Numbered from the stretch's first letter, positions 47,031 through 57,329 are shown. The stretch is DNA of 64,000 nucleotides from Bombilactobacillus folatiphilus (GCF_023380265.1 NZ_CP093366.1:434001-498000); one strand, 5' to 3'. The notes: generated from the sequence alone by a model not told the origin. Numbers and translations are program-made.

Positions 47031-49433
47031 TTATAGATGGGGAAGATTTAAAGTGCAATGATTTAGGTCCAAGTGATATTTTAAGTCTTGGTTTGGACGA
47101 ATAGTCATTTCAAAATCGGTACCATAAATAATTAGCCCCAGTTGATGTCCAGGTGCTAATTGATAGTGAGTAGGTTGTAATTTGAAGGATAGATCATAAT
47201 ATTTCCCGGGAAATATTGGTTCAACTTGTGTCAATTTAGTACGGTTTTGTAAATTCAAGTGGGATAGTGAGATTAATTGATAAGGAGTAGTTTGTTGTGC
47301 TAGCTGGTATTCTTTGAGATCTTCTTTATGATAGTGATAACCTTGATCGTAGGCTTGGCTGTCCAGCATGCTAGGCATTTTAGCCAGGCGCTGAAAGTCA
47401 CCATAATCGACCAAACGCGCACTGATCATTCCGATTGGTTGCGCGCAAGCAATTCTTAAGTTGAGTTGTGGTCGTCCGTCAATGACTAAGGGTTGAGCTT
47501 GTTTGGCTGCTAAAAAGGTTAAGCGTTGTTTTGTTAAATTAGTATTGTTTAAGTCCGTCAAATCGTGTTGCCAACTTGTAAGATCGTGGTTATAAGCTTG
47601 AAATTGTGTGGTAGGCAATTGATCGGTCAAAGAAATAGGAGCCTTAGTGGCGGTTTTGGCGGGTAATAATTGGTCACCAGCCAAATAAAATTTTGTTTGT
47701 GGATTTTTGGGATTATTCCAATCATTCAAAACCTGCCAAGTCTCAGCTTGTGTATTGTCTTGAATTAAAACATTGGGCAAAATTTGTGCCGCCTGGTTAT
47801 CTAAATCATAAAGTTTGTATGATAACCATAGATTCATCATATCGTTAAAATCTAAGGAGCGATTATTGTTAATATAAATATGCGGGCCTTGATGCAAGAT
47901 TAGTTTTTTAGTAATAGGTAAATTACGTAAACCGTCCCATAATTTTTGTACATTTTTGGGTTTTACATTCCAGTCATTTAAACCATGAACTAAAATAACA
48001 TCAGCTTTAATTTGATGGAGTTGACGTCGATAATTGCGTTGATCCCAATAATTATTGTAATCTCCATTCAGACGGTCTTGTTGTTGCGTCAATGTTTGTA
48101 GTTGTTGGTGCCACTTATTTTTAATGGGTAGATAGTCACCAGCTTGTTTTTGGCGTGAAAAAGTTTCTTCAGCTAAAACATCACTATCTTCACCAGGGAA
48201 ACCGCCAGGTGCAACGACTAAACCATGTTCGCGATAATAATCATACCAACTTGAAATGGCGGCTTCGGCGATAATTGTTTTTAAGCCTGCGACACCTGTG
48301 GTGGCAGCAGCGATGGCGAGCGTTCCCAAATATGAGCGTCCTGTCATAGCGATATGGTGATTGCACCACCAAGCTCTGGTTTGCTGGCAATCCGTTTTGT
48401 TTGTGAAAGCGGTACGTGAACCATTCAGCCACTCAATAATTGCAGTTGTAGAAATTGTTTCTTCAGGATCACCACAAGTCCGCAAACCGTCCGAATCCTT
48501 GGTACCAATGCCTGCAGCATAAACGACTGCAAAACCGCGCGCCAGGAAATAATCATTTAAACTGTATGAAAAATGGTTGCCAAAGGATTCTGTAGCAGTG
48601 TGCACCTCTCCTTGAATTGAGCTAGGGTTAGGCACCAAACGGTGTAAGGATGCAACTTGAACGGTGTTATCAGTTGGTTGTTTCACATGTAAAGCAGTTT
48701 GCACATTGTGCGTTAATTGCTCACCTGCAAAGTCGTTGGTTCCCTGATTATAGGGCGAAGAAGTATAAAGAGCAGGGACTTGAAGTCCTTGATTAGTTTC
48801 GACGGGGCGAATAATTTCAGCTTTGAGCAAATCTCGTTGTTGATCATGATCAGTATCTTGACTGGATTCCACATAAACAACTTCATGAATCAGCTTCGTC
48901 GTGTCAAAGACGGGTTGGGCTTTGCCGTTAAAAAAGAGCGGTTTCGGTAAAGTTTCAGTTTGCATGATTTTGACAAAATATCCGCGACTAGCTAACTCAT
49001 CTAGATAAGTTTGACCATGAATCGTATGCGTAATCAAAAGTTGATACCAGCCGTGCACAAGGTCTTGCGCGTTCAAATATTCGTGCTCAAATTGAGGATA
49101 ATGTAGCTGCACTTTAGTGGCTAATGGTGTTGCTAAATTAAAATCTTGTTCAATTTCGAGTCCCAGTAATTGAAAAGTTAAATTGTAAAAAGCGGTAGCG
49201 GACACTTGTTGACCAGTTAAATATTGGGCAGCGTTTTGGTCAGCGGTTGCCATTAAATTGTTCAATTGTTGATCGAGCGTATTGGTTTCTGGGAAGCACT
49301 TACATAACAAAATGCGCAACAATTGATTGGGAGCTTGGTCTAACGATTCTTCATCAATAAATTTAATTCGTTGTAACTCGTTAATTTCTTCGGTTAAAGT
49401 TGTTGGTCGAATGCCGAATTGATTTAATTTCAT
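47031..49433 (-). CDS. pepX: Xaa-Pro dipeptidyl-peptidase
   Basis: Releases X-Pro dipeptides from peptide N-termini; intracellular, complements PepN in the proteolytic system of lactic acid bacteria. 800 residues, typical. S15-family serine hydrolase: nucleophile in AMTGRSYLGTLAIA, catalytic Asp region VHGLNDWNVKP, His region LHQGPHIY, and a C-terminal beta domain. N-terminal helical domain MKLNQFGI is family-typical. Good ATG. Confidence 0.96.
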   Translation of the reverse strand: MKLNQFGIRPTTLTEEINELQRIKFIDEESLDQAPNQLLRILLCKCFPETNTLDQQLNNLMATADQNAAQYLTGQQVSATAFYNLTFQLLGLEIEQDFNLATPLATKVQLHYPQFEHEYLNAQDLVHGWYQLLITHTIHGQTYLDELASRGYFVKIMQTETLPKPLFFNGKAQPVFDTTKLIHEVVYVESSQDTDHDQQRDLLKAEIIRPVETNQGLQVPALYTSSPYNQGTNDFAGEQLTHNVQTALHVKQPTDNTVQVASLHRLVPNPSSIQGEVHTATESFGNHFSYSLNDYFLARGFAVVYAAGIGTKDSDGLRTCGDPEETISTTAIIEWLNGSRTAFTNKTDCQQTRAWWCNHHIAMTGRSYLGTLAIAAATTGVAGLKTIIAEAAISSWYDYYREHGLVVAPGGFPGEDSDVLAEETFSRQKQAGDYLPIKNKWHQQLQTLTQQQDRLNGDYNNYWDQRNYRRQLHQIKADVILVHGLNDWNVKPKNVQKLWDGLRNLPITKKLILHQGPHIYINNNRSLDFNDMMNLWLSYKLYDLDNQAAQILPNVLIQDNTQAETWQVLNDWNNPKNPQTKFYLAGDQLLPAKTATKAPISLTDQLPTTQFQAYNHDLTSWQHDLTDLNNTNLTKQRLTFLAAKQAQPLVIDGRPQLNLRIACAQPIGMISARLVDYGDFQRLAKMPSMLDSQAYDQGYHYHKEDLKEYQLAQQTTPYQLISLSHLNLQNRTKLTQVEPIFPGKYYDLSFKLQPTHYQLAPGHQLGLIIYGTDFEMTIRPNQDLKYHLDLNHCTLNLPHL

Positions 49434-49585
49434 AAACTGTTTCCTCTCATCTTATTAGTATCATCATTATAAGATGAAAGTTAGGTTAACAAAAGAGTTC
49501 CGAAAGTTTTTTTGTGCAAGCGAATTATTATGTAAATGCTATTTCATTTTATATACTAAATGCAAAAATAAAAGGAGATATGAAA

Positions 49586-49831
49586 ATGCATTGGATCTGG
49601 GTTTTAATTGTAGGCGCACTTATTGGTTTATTAGCCGGTACGTTAACCAAGCAAAATGGTTCAATGGGATGTGTGACGAATATCATCGCCGGTTTATTGG
49701 GATCAGCTTTGGGTGAATGGTTGTTTGGTTTTTGGGGACCACAACTAGCCGGAATGGCATTAGTTCCATCCATTTTAGGAGCTGTCGTTTTGGTCTTGAT
49801 TGTGTCATTTATTGTAGCCAAAATTAATTAA
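49586..49831 (+). CDS. Small GlsB/YeaQ/YmgE-family membrane protein
   Basis: 81 residues, three hydrophobic segments with Gly-rich repeats (GALIGLLAG, IIAGLLGSALGEWLFG, SILGAVVLVLIVSF). This is the transglycosylase-associated-protein family, often stress-induced. AAGGAG at 49572-49577 is 8 bases before ATG 49586 and only 2 before ATG 49580, so 49586 is chosen. Single gene, divergent from pepX. Confidence 0.85.
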   Translation: MHWIWVLIVGALIGLLAGTLTKQNGSMGCVTNIIAGLLGSALGEWLFGFWGPQLAGMALVPSILGAVVLVLIVSFIVAKIN

Positions 49832-49837
49832 TTGATA

Positions 49838-49864
49838 ATAAAAAACCAGCCACATCAGGCTGGT
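49838..49864 (-). terminator. Terminator of the tRNA-Gln gene
   Basis: On the minus strand ACCAGCC/GGCTGGT forms a stem followed by TTTTTA. It follows the tRNA by about 20 bases. Confidence 0.75.
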
Positions 49865-49882
49865 ATACTCTTTGAAAACTGA

Positions 49883-49955
49883 TTGGGTATGTAGGGCTCG
49901 AACCTACAAATTACGGATTCAGAGTCCGTTGCCTTACCGGTTTGGCGAATACCCA
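49883..49955 (-). tRNA. tRNA-Gln (CTG)
   Basis: Minus strand: acceptor TGGGTAT/ATACCCA, anticodon stem ACGGA/TCCGT, anticodon CTG, T arm with GTTCGAGCC, discriminator A. No encoded CCA. Isolated from the main cluster, with its own terminator. Confidence 0.95.
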
Positions 49956-50105
49956 ATTAAATAACATAAATATACTAACTGAAATTTGGCATTCTGTCAA
50001 TGGGTCAATTGACTTTAAGAAATTAATCACGAGTTGTAAGTCAGAATAATTATGAATATAATGAACTTACAGCATCGCAAAAGGGAAGAATTAAAGGAGT
50101 AAATA

Positions 50106-51524
50106 ATGGATTTAGTTCAGAGGACAAGCGCTTGTACCAGTATTTTGGTTGGCAAGAAGGCTAGTATTGATGGTTCAATTATTATTGGACGCAATGAGGA
50201 TGCCAGCGCGGCTTTGGCCAAACATTACGTAGTACATGAGCGTCGGGAATTTTCCAAAATACAGCATTTTGTTTCACAGGCGAATCACTTTCAAATGAAA
50301 TTGCCTAAAGTCCGGTTTAAATATACAGCGACACCGGAATGTACTGCTCAAAAGGGCCTTTTTGAAGAAAATGGTTTTAATGAGTATGGGGTAGCGATGA
50401 GCGCGACGGAAAGTACTTATACTAACGCGACAGCATTGGGCGCTGATCCGTTAGTAACTAATGGTATTGGTGAAGAGGCAATGGTGACTTGTGTGTTGCC
50501 GTATGTCCAATCTGCACGGGCGGGCATTGAGCGCTTGGGTTCTATTGTTGAAAAGTATGGTACTTGTGAATCCAATGGTGTTTTGTTTGCCGATCGCCAA
50601 GAAGCTTGGTATATGGAAATTGTTTGCGGACATCAATGGGCAGCGCAACGGATTCCTGATGATAGTTATGCGGTGATTGCCAATCAAGTGGCCATCCAAG
50701 AAATTGATTTTGCAGATAACTACAATTTTATGTTTAAAGATGATTTGAAGGAGTTTGTCGTAGATAATCAGCTCAATCCCAATGCTACCGGCTTTAATTT
50801 TCGACAGATTTTTGGCACACAGACGGATTTTGATGAGCATTATAATACGCCACGAGTTTGGTATGGACAGTGGCAATTTTCAAAGGACGAGTCGATAGAA
50901 CCGACTAGTGAGCAGTTGCCATTTACCCATCGGCCTGCGCATAAGTTGAGTATTGATGATGCAAAAAATTATTTAGCATCGCATTTTGAAAAAACACCGT
51001 ATGATGTGTTAAATGAACAAGCACATCCTTATCGTCCGATCAGTTTAGCAAAAACGCAGGAATCACATCTCTTACAAATCCGTCCCCAATTAGCGCCAGC
51101 AATTGGTTGCGTCCAGTGGTTAGCGTTAGGTGTCACAGCCCAAAGTGTTTATGTGCCTTTTTATTTGGGTATGACACAAACACCTAATTTTTATCAAATT
51201 GGCGATGTACATTATGATCAAAAATCAGCTTATTGGCTGTATAAATTGGCGGGTGTGTTAGTTGATAGCCATTACCATGAATTTGGTCCGTTATTGAAAG
51301 AGTGTCAAGCCAAAGTGAATGCGCAATTGAATGCGCGGTTGCGCCAGAGTGATCGTGAAGCACAGGAATATAGTAATAAGACGATGTTAGCCAATTACTT
51401 AACGCAACAATCGGCGGCTAATGCGAAATATGCGGCACAGCAATATCGGCAGTTGATTGCCGAGTTGGTAACGCGAGCCACGGCGATGTCCCCCCTGAAT
51501 TACCAAACAGATTTGAATTTATAA
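50106..51524 (+). CDS. C69-family dipeptidase (PepD type)
   Basis: N-terminal-nucleophile dipeptidase of 472 residues. The predicted nucleophile Cys10 follows a nine-residue propeptide (MDLVQRTSA-CTSILVGKKAS), and NEDASAALAKH and EENGFNEYGVAMSATES are family motifs. Such enzymes cleave a broad range of dipeptides in lactobacilli. AAAGGAG precedes the ATG. Single gene with terminator. Confidence 0.93.
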   Translation: MDLVQRTSACTSILVGKKASIDGSIIIGRNEDASAALAKHYVVHERREFSKIQHFVSQANHFQMKLPKVRFKYTATPECTAQKGLFEENGFNEYGVAMSATESTYTNATALGADPLVTNGIGEEAMVTCVLPYVQSARAGIERLGSIVEKYGTCESNGVLFADRQEAWYMEIVCGHQWAAQRIPDDSYAVIANQVAIQEIDFADNYNFMFKDDLKEFVVDNQLNPNATGFNFRQIFGTQTDFDEHYNTPRVWYGQWQFSKDESIEPTSEQLPFTHRPAHKLSIDDAKNYLASHFEKTPYDVLNEQAHPYRPISLAKTQESHLLQIRPQLAPAIGCVQWLALGVTAQSVYVPFYLGMTQTPNFYQIGDVHYDQKSAYWLYKLAGVLVDSHYHEFGPLLKECQAKVNAQLNARLRQSDREAQEYSNKTMLANYLTQQSAANAKYAAQQYRQLIAELVTRATAMSPLNYQTDLNL

Positions 51525-51540
51525 TCGTGCATAATAATAA

Positions 51541-51586
51541 AAAAGAACTTTTAAATCGTTAGCTGATGATTTGAAAGTCCTTTTTA
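51541..51586. terminator. Bidirectional terminator between the dipeptidase gene and glyA
   Basis: AAAAGAACTTTTAAATC pairs imperfectly with GATTTGAAAGTCCTTTTT; T-tract on the right, A-tract on the left. Confidence 0.75.
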
Positions 51587-51593
51587 ATTGGAA

Positions 51594-52835
51594 TTAGTTT
51601 GGAATTGGATGCTCAGTAGTTAATTGTAAAACTTGTTGCGCTAAGGTATCTAGTTGTTGTTGATCTTGATAATGATGAATTGCTTTCAGAATAATTTGGG
51701 CAACTTGTCGCGCGTCGTTTGCTTGGAAGCCACGTGTCGTGATTGCCGGTGTTCCTAAACGTAGACCAGACGTTTTGGAAGGTGGCAGGGGATCATTAGG
51801 AATCGCTTCTTTATTTGTCGTAATATGAATCTGATCTAACAGATCTTGGAGCTGTGCGCCATTGAGCTTTGTTTGTGTTAAATCAAGTGTTAGGAGATGA
51901 TTATCAGTTCCTCCAGTTAGGACATGTACCTGTTCATCTTGATTGAAGACTTCAGCCATTGCCTGGGCGTTCAGAAGAACTTGTTGTTGATAATCTTTAA
52001 ATGTAGGTTGCATGGCTTCAAACAAAGCGAACGCTTTGGCCGCAATTACATGCTCCAATGGACCACCCTGCGTACCGGGAAAGACAGCACTGTTAATCTT
52101 TTTAGCATATTTAGCTGGAGCTAGAATCAAGCCACCACGCGGTCCACGTAAGGTTTTGTGTGTGGTTGTCGTGACGATATCTGCTAAGCCAATCGGACTT
52201 GGATGAAGCCCAACCGCGACTAAACCAGCAATATGTGCCATATCGACCATTAATTTGGCATGGACGCTATCGGCAATCTTGCGAAATTTTCGAAAATCGA
52301 TTATCCGACTATATGCAGAAGCGCCTGCTACGATTAATTGCGGCTTGACTTGTTTAGCTTGTTGCCAAATTGCTTCATAATCTAAATAGCCTTGGTCATT
52401 GACGCCGTAAGAATAGAAATCATAGGTTTTCCCTGAAAAATTCACTTTGGAGCCGTGTGTCAAATGACCTCCAGCTTCTAAATCCATGCCCAGTACCCGA
52501 TCGCCTGGTTGAATTAATGCTCGATATGCAGCCTCATTGGCCTGTGAACCAGAATGAGGTTGTACATTGGCGTATTCAGCATGAAATAAAGTTTTAGCAC
52601 GGTCAATTGTCAATTGTTCCAGCTGGTCGATGTATTCATTGCCGCCATAGTAGCGCTTACTGGGATAGCCTTCAGCGTACTTGTTCGTCAACACGGAACC
52701 TTGGGCCACTCGCACTGCTTTAGAAACGATATTTTCTGAAGCAATTAATTCAATATTTTGAGCTTGACGTTGTTCTTCTTGGGCAATTAAGTTAAAAACA
52801 GCTGCATCTTTTGGTAAGTTAGTCAAACTTTCCAC
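51594..52835 (-). CDS. glyA: Serine hydroxymethyltransferase
   Basis: Converts serine plus tetrahydrofolate to glycine plus methylene-THF. 413 residues. Motifs: [47 protein letters not shown] (PLP Lys) and [13 protein letters not shown]. Monocistronic; divergent from the acetyltransferase gene with a 77-base gap. Confidence 0.97.
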   Translation of the reverse strand: MESLTNLPKDAAVFNLIAQEEQRQAQNIELIASENIVSKAVRVAQGSVLTNKYAEGYPSKRYYGGNEYIDQLEQLTIDRAKTLFHAEYANVQPHSGSQANEAAYRALIQPGDRVLGMDLEAGGHLTHGSKVNFSGKTYDFYSYGVNDQGYLDYEAIWQQAKQVKPQLIVAGASAYSRIIDFRKFRKIADSVHAKLMVDMAHIAGLVAVGLHPSPIGLADIVTTTTHKTLRGPRGGLILAPAKYAKKINSAVFPGTQGGPLEHVIAAKAFALFEAMQPTFKDYQQQVLLNAQAMAEVFNQDEQVHVLTGGTDNHLLTLDLTQTKLNGAQLQDLLDQIHITTNKEAIPNDPLPPSKTSGLRLGTPAITTRGFQANDARQVAQIILKAIHHYQDQQQLDTLAQQVLQLTTEHPIPN

Positions 52836-52912
52836 CTCTTTTTATTATGATAAAATTGATTATAATATATTTTTAATGAAAATTGGATTAGAATATTGCA
52901 CAAGGAGTTCAG

Positions 52913-53533
52913 ATGGCAACAGATTTTGATTATGAGCGAATGTTACAAGGAAAATTATATCGTTCTGCACAGATTCATCCTGAAAATAGTTCTACTGCAG
53001 GAAAACTAATTGCCCAGCAAATCAATCAAGTCCCGCTGGATCAAAGACAACGGATTGTTGAGCTAGAGCGACAATTATTCAACCAAGCTGGTGAGAATAT
53101 TTATTTGAATCCTCCGCTATATGTCGATTATGGTCGTCATATTTCCATTGGAGAGAACTTTTATGCGAATCAAAATTGCACGCTCTTGGACGTGAATACG
53201 ATTACAATCGGCGATGATGTTTTGATCGGTCCGAATACTAGTTTGTATACGGCAGGGCATCCACTGGAGCCAACGGTTCGTCGCGAGGGATTGGAGTTTG
53301 GTCTGCCGATTGTCATTGAAGACAACGTTTGGCTTGGTGGTAGTGTCACGGTGTTACCAGGAGTGACGATTGGTCAAAATACTGTCATTGGCGCGGGTTC
53401 GGTGGTCACACATGATATTGAGGCTAACGTGTTGGCAGTGGGGAATCCTGCACGGGTGATCAAACGCTTGGATACATCGGAAATGCAAATTTGGCAACAG
53501 CGCCGGTTAGAATATTTTCAAAATCAAAAATAG
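52913..53533 (+). CDS. Maltose/galactoside-type sugar O-acetyltransferase
   Basis: 206 residues: an N-terminal Mac domain (ERMLQGKLYRSA), then hexapeptide beta-helix ([37 protein letters not shown] with the catalytic His, VLPGVTIGQNTVIGAGSVV). Family enzymes acetylate maltose, galactosides or glucose. AAGGAG is close to the ATG. Followed at 11 bases by a HAD phosphatase gene. Confidence 0.9.
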   Translation: MATDFDYERMLQGKLYRSAQIHPENSSTAGKLIAQQINQVPLDQRQRIVELERQLFNQAGENIYLNPPLYVDYGRHISIGENFYANQNCTLLDVNTITIGDDVLIGPNTSLYTAGHPLEPTVRREGLEFGLPIVIEDNVWLGGSVTVLPGVTIGQNTVIGAGSVVTHDIEANVLAVGNPARVIKRLDTSEMQIWQQRRLEYFQNQK

Positions 53534-53544
53534 GAGTGAAAGAT

Positions 53545-54357
53545 ATGATTAAATTGGTGGCAATTGATGTTGATGATACTTTATTAACTAGTCAGGGGAC
53601 GTTGTTAGAGTCAACGAAGCAGGCAGTGAAACAGGCTTGTCAAATGGGGATTAAGATTGTTTTATGTACCGGACGTCCATTAGTGGGCGTTCAAGGTTTT
53701 TTGCAGGAATTGCAGCTCCAACAGGCTGATCAATACGCAATTACTTTTAATGGAGCAGTGATTCAAGCCACCGCAGGACAAGTCTTGACACAACAGGGTC
53801 TGACTCGGAAAACTTATGAACAAGTTGATGCTTATGCCAAGCAAAATCAGCTAGCATATAATGTATTGGATGCTGATGGTGCTATTTATACGAGTAATCG
53901 TAATGTTAATTGGGTTACCGTGGTGCAAGCTTGGGAAAATCAGGCTGGGGTTTTAATACGAGAACCGCAAGAAGTGGACGTTCAGATTCCAATGATTAAG
54001 GCTGTTTTTGTGGGAGAAAAAGGAGAATTAGATCAACAAGAAGCCGCAGTCCAACAGCAATTTGGTCAAGCTAATTATGTTGTGCGAGCAGCGGATAATT
54101 TTTTGGAAATGATGCACGCAGATATCAATAAGGGGGTGGCTGTCCAAGCATTAGCTGAGCACTTGCGAATTGATTCGCAAGATATTTTGGTGTTAGGTGA
54201 TGAACAAAATGATTTGCCGATGTTTGAGGTGGCAGGCACTTCAGTGGCAATGGGTAATGGAAGTTCAGTTGCCAAACAAGCGGCTGATTATACGACTGCT
54301 AGCAATGATGAAGATGGAATAATGGAAGCATTTCAAAAATTTATTTTTAGAAAATAA
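53545..54357 (+). CDS. Cof-type HAD-IIB family phosphatase
   Basis: 270 residues. HAD motif I VAIDVDDTLLTSQG, motif II region LCTGRPLVG, motif III with Lys (MHADINKGVAVQAL) and motif IV VLGDEQNDLPMFEVAG. Cof-type enzymes dephosphorylate sugar phosphates or flavin intermediates; the substrate is unknown. The frame opens at 53491 but AGGAG at 53532-53536 selects ATG 53545. Probably co-transcribed with the acetyltransferase gene. Confidence 0.92.
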   Translation: MIKLVAIDVDDTLLTSQGTLLESTKQAVKQACQMGIKIVLCTGRPLVGVQGFLQELQLQQADQYAITFNGAVIQATAGQVLTQQGLTRKTYEQVDAYAKQNQLAYNVLDADGAIYTSNRNVNWVTVVQAWENQAGVLIREPQEVDVQIPMIKAVFVGEKGELDQQEAAVQQQFGQANYVVRAADNFLEMMHADINKGVAVQALAEHLRIDSQDILVLGDEQNDLPMFEVAGTSVAMGNGSSVAKQAADYTTASNDEDGIMEAFQKFIFRK

Positions 54358-54564
54358 TTAACAAACTTTTTTATAACAAAATAATTAAAATTAAATGATA
54401 TTTTATGAGCAGATATTGGTTGCTAGTTGTTGAATGCTTAATGTATGATAGTGATATTGTTTAGAGTTAATGAAATGAATGTAGGCCATTTATTTTAATC
54501 ATGTTCAATGGGGATTAAGTGATTAAAATTAATCGCTATTTGGACTACGATAGGGGATAATTCA

Positions 54565-56397
54565 ATGAAATTTTCATACGAAGCGCGCTCACAAACGATT
54601 CAAAAACTTCAAGATGAAACGCTGGATTTGTTAATCGTTGGTGGTGTTATTGTTGGCGCTGGCGTGGCATTACAGGCAGCTGCAGCGGGGGCAAAAGTTG
54701 GCTTAATTGATATGCAGGATTTTGCTGGCGGGACTAGCTCGCGGTCAACAAAATTAGTTCATGGTGGAATTCGCTATTTAAAAACGTTTGATATTGGTTT
54801 GGTATCTGACGTTGTTTCGGAACGGAAAATCGTTCAAAATATTGCGCCGCATATTTTGCAGCATTTTTCGATGTTGATGCCAATTTATGATTCGATTCAT
54901 TCAACTTTTGATATGCGTAATATTAAAGTAGGGATGAATTTGTATGACAGTTTAGGTGGCGTGACCGATGAACAATATCAAAATCGAGTGTTAAGCCGAC
55001 AAGAAGTTTTGCAACATGATCCTAATTTAAAGACCAAGGGCTTAGTTGGTGGCGGATTGTATTTAGATTTTGGAAATAATGATTCTCGTTTAGTCATCGA
55101 AAATATTAAGGAAGCTGTCGATCTTGGGGCACTGGCAGTGAGCAATCTGAAAGTTCTAAAAGTAACTCACAATGGTGAGGTAGTTGACGGTGTGCTTGCC
55201 CGGGATGTTTTGACGGGTGAACAAGTGGCAATCCATGCCAAACTTGTGTTGAATGCAACTGGTCCATGGTCGTCAAAATTTTTGAATCGAGATGCTAATA
55301 GCGGTCAAGGACAAGTTATTCGTCCTACTAAGGGTGTTCATTTAGTTGTTGATCATGATCGTTTGCCTGTTAAGCAACCGATCTACTCGGATTCTGGTGA
55401 ATGGGATGGGCGGATGTTGTTTGTCATTCCACGTGAAGGCAAGACTTATTTTGGAACGACAGACACGGATTATCAAGGCAATTATCAGCATCCTCGCGTG
55501 GAACAAGAGGATGTGGACTATCTATTGAAGGCAGTCAATAACCGTTTTCCTGGGCAGAACATTCGCTTGGAGGATGTCAAGGCTAGCTGGGTTGGTTTGC
55601 GACCGTTGTTAGATTCTAATCGAAGTTCTGATTATAATGGCGGAGCCTCGAATATTGGCAAAGTGACGGACGAAAGTTTTAATTTGCTGATTGAAACAGT
55701 GGAAGACTATCAGCATGGTTATGCCAGTCGCCATGATGTGGAAGAACTTCTGAGTAATCTCAAAATTAATAACAGTGAAAAATATGTTAGTAATTCGCAA
55801 ATTGCGCGGGGAGCCTCTTTAGATATTGCTGATGATGGTTTAGTTAGTTTGTCTGGTGGTAAATTAACCGATTATCGCAAGATGGCTGCTGGCGCGTTGA
55901 CGTTGACCACCAAAATTTTGGCGGAAGATTTTAATGTTCATTTGGATTCTGTTGATTCCACACGGTTGCAAGTTTCTGGCGGTCACTTTGACTCGCATAA
56001 TGTGGCAGCAGCAATTAAAAAATATCAACAATTGTTTATTGATAAGGGTTTGTCGGCGGATGAGGCCGACATTTTAGCCCAAACGTACGGTTCGAACTCA
56101 CCTAAGGTAGCAGCGTATATTGATCAGCTTTCTGCGGCGCCGGGTTTAACCTTGGCAGAAACGATTAGTTTGCATTATGCGATTGATTATGAAATGGTGT
56201 TAACTCCGGTCGACTATATGTTGCGCCGAACGAATTATGTTTTGTTCCATCCGGAACAGCTAGCTGTTAAAAAACAAGCTTTTATTGCGGAAATGGCCCG
56301 CGTTTTCCAGTGGTCAATTATCGAAACACAGCATCATGAATTAGTGCTTAATCAGTTGCTTTATGAAAGTCGTTTAGATTATTTAAAAAATAAATAA
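54565..56397 (+). CDS. Glycerol-3-phosphate dehydrogenase/oxidase (FAD)
   Basis: Oxidises glycerol-3-phosphate to dihydroxyacetone phosphate; 610 residues, GlpD/GlpO family. FAD-binding N-terminus followed by FAGGTSSRSTKLVHGGIRYLK, LNATGPWSSKF, RPTKGVHLVVDH and SLSGGKLTDYRKMA; C-terminal helical domain. Odd point: the dinucleotide motif reads GGVIVGAG, so the second conserved Gly of GxGxxG is Val28 (codon GTT at 54646). GGGG lies before the ATG. No glycerol kinase or facilitator gene is adjacent. Confidence 0.92.
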   Translation: MKFSYEARSQTIQKLQDETLDLLIVGGVIVGAGVALQAAAAGAKVGLIDMQDFAGGTSSRSTKLVHGGIRYLKTFDIGLVSDVVSERKIVQNIAPHILQHFSMLMPIYDSIHSTFDMRNIKVGMNLYDSLGGVTDEQYQNRVLSRQEVLQHDPNLKTKGLVGGGLYLDFGNNDSRLVIENIKEAVDLGALAVSNLKVLKVTHNGEVVDGVLARDVLTGEQVAIHAKLVLNATGPWSSKFLNRDANSGQGQVIRPTKGVHLVVDHDRLPVKQPIYSDSGEWDGRMLFVIPREGKTYFGTTDTDYQGNYQHPRVEQEDVDYLLKAVNNRFPGQNIRLEDVKASWVGLRPLLDSNRSSDYNGGASNIGKVTDESFNLLIETVEDYQHGYASRHDVEELLSNLKINNSEKYVSNSQIARGASLDIADDGLVSLSGGKLTDYRKMAAGALTLTTKILAEDFNVHLDSVDSTRLQVSGGHFDSHNVAAAIKKYQQLFIDKGLSADEADILAQTYGSNSPKVAAYIDQLSAAPGLTLAETISLHYAIDYEMVLTPVDYMLRRTNYVLFHPEQLAVKKQAFIAEMARVFQWSIIETQHHELVLNQLLYESRLDYLKNK

Positions 56398-56452
56398 AAA
56401 ACCCAAGTGGGATATGACTGTAAAAGTTCATATCGAAGCACTTGGCTTTTTA
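56398..56452. terminator. Terminator between the glycerol-3-phosphate gene and the phosphatase gene
   Basis: Long interrupted stem: CCAAGTG and GATATGAACT-type arms pair with GTTCATATC and CACTTGG, then CTTTTTA. Confidence 0.8.
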
Positions 56453-56465
56453 ATTTTTGCTCAAA

Positions 56466-57212
56466 TTACTTAACGTAAAGTTTGCGAAATTGTTCAGTAT
56501 AATCATTGACTAAATGTAAACCTTGATGTAAATAATTGTCAAATGTGCCAAATTCTTGTTGGATCGTTTCTTTAGCACGCAATAAATATTCGGGCGCCAC
56601 TTGTAAAGCCACCATCATTTCTTTGGCTTGTTGTTCAGTTATTTGGTCACGGTAAGTTTCGAGCATTTCTTGATTAGCTTGTTGACGTAATTTATTGGTT
56701 AATAAATAATCGTCCATGATAGTTTCATCACTAGCTCCTGCAACTTTTAAAATTAAGGCTGCTGCAAAGCCGGTTCGATCTTTACCAGCAAAACAGTGGA
56801 AAAGAATTGTTTTTGGTTCCTGAATGAGATCATTCATAAAAGTCTGATAACCCGTTTGAGCTGACGAACTAACGATCAATTGTTCATAGGTTTCGAGCAT
56901 GTGTTGATGTGCGTTTCCAGAATTTTCAACCATTTTATTCATTGAAGCGTAGTTAGCCGTAGCATCAGCTAAAATATCCAAGTGCTTCCATTGAGTGTTC
57001 GGGACGGTGGTATCAGGCATTTCAGTTGTTTCTTTAGTGCTTCGAAAATCATAGATGGTTTGCAGTTGACAAGTGTCAGTTAAAAAATCAACAGTGGCAT
57101 CATTTAAGTCGACCAATTGCCCACTCCGCAAAAAAATACCGGCTTTTAAAGTTCCATTGGCGACATTGATTCCGCCAATATCACGGAAATTTACAGGTTT
57201 ATTGTCTATCAT
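56466..57212 (-). CDS. Tyrosine/serine protein phosphatase (Y_phosphatase3 type)
   Basis: 248 residues. P-loop HCFAGKDRTG with Cys140 and Arg146 (CX5R), N-terminal NFRDIGGINVANG and YDFRSTKETTEMPD, the usual pattern of this family. Related to MptpB-like and lipid phosphatases; the substrate is uncertain. AAGGAA precedes the ATG. Confidence 0.9.
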   Translation of the reverse strand: MIDNKPVNFRDIGGINVANGTLKAGIFLRSGQLVDLNDATVDFLTDTCQLQTIYDFRSTKETTEMPDTTVPNTQWKHLDILADATANYASMNKMVENSGNAHQHMLETYEQLIVSSSAQTGYQTFMNDLIQEPKTILFHCFAGKDRTGFAAALILKVAGASDETIMDDYLLTNKLRQQANQEMLETYRDQITEQQAKEMMVALQVAPEYLLRAKETIQQEFGTFDNYLHQGLHLVNDYTEQFRKLYVK

Positions 57213-57293
57213 TTGTTAAATTCCTTTTCTAGTTATCAAAATCAATATCTTTTAATATAGTTCAATTTGCGTGATTGTCAATATTTGTAAAAT

Positions 57294-57322
57294 TTGCTTT
57301 TTTTAACTATATTTTTTATACT
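57294..57322 (+). promoter_or_regulatory. Promoter of the ABC exporter operon
   Basis: TTGCTT at 57294-57299, 17 bases, TATACT at 57317-57322. Confidence 0.65.
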
Positions 57323-57329
57323 AATTTTA

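Noticed and set aside
49514-49585. Longer N-terminus for the GlsB/YeaQ-like protein
   Set aside because: AAGGAG at 49572-49577 is well spaced only for ATG 49586, and the extra residues do not resemble the family.
54358-54564. Catabolite-response (cre) element before the glycerol-3-phosphate gene
   Set aside because: I scanned for the TGWAANCGNTNWCA pattern and found no convincing match.
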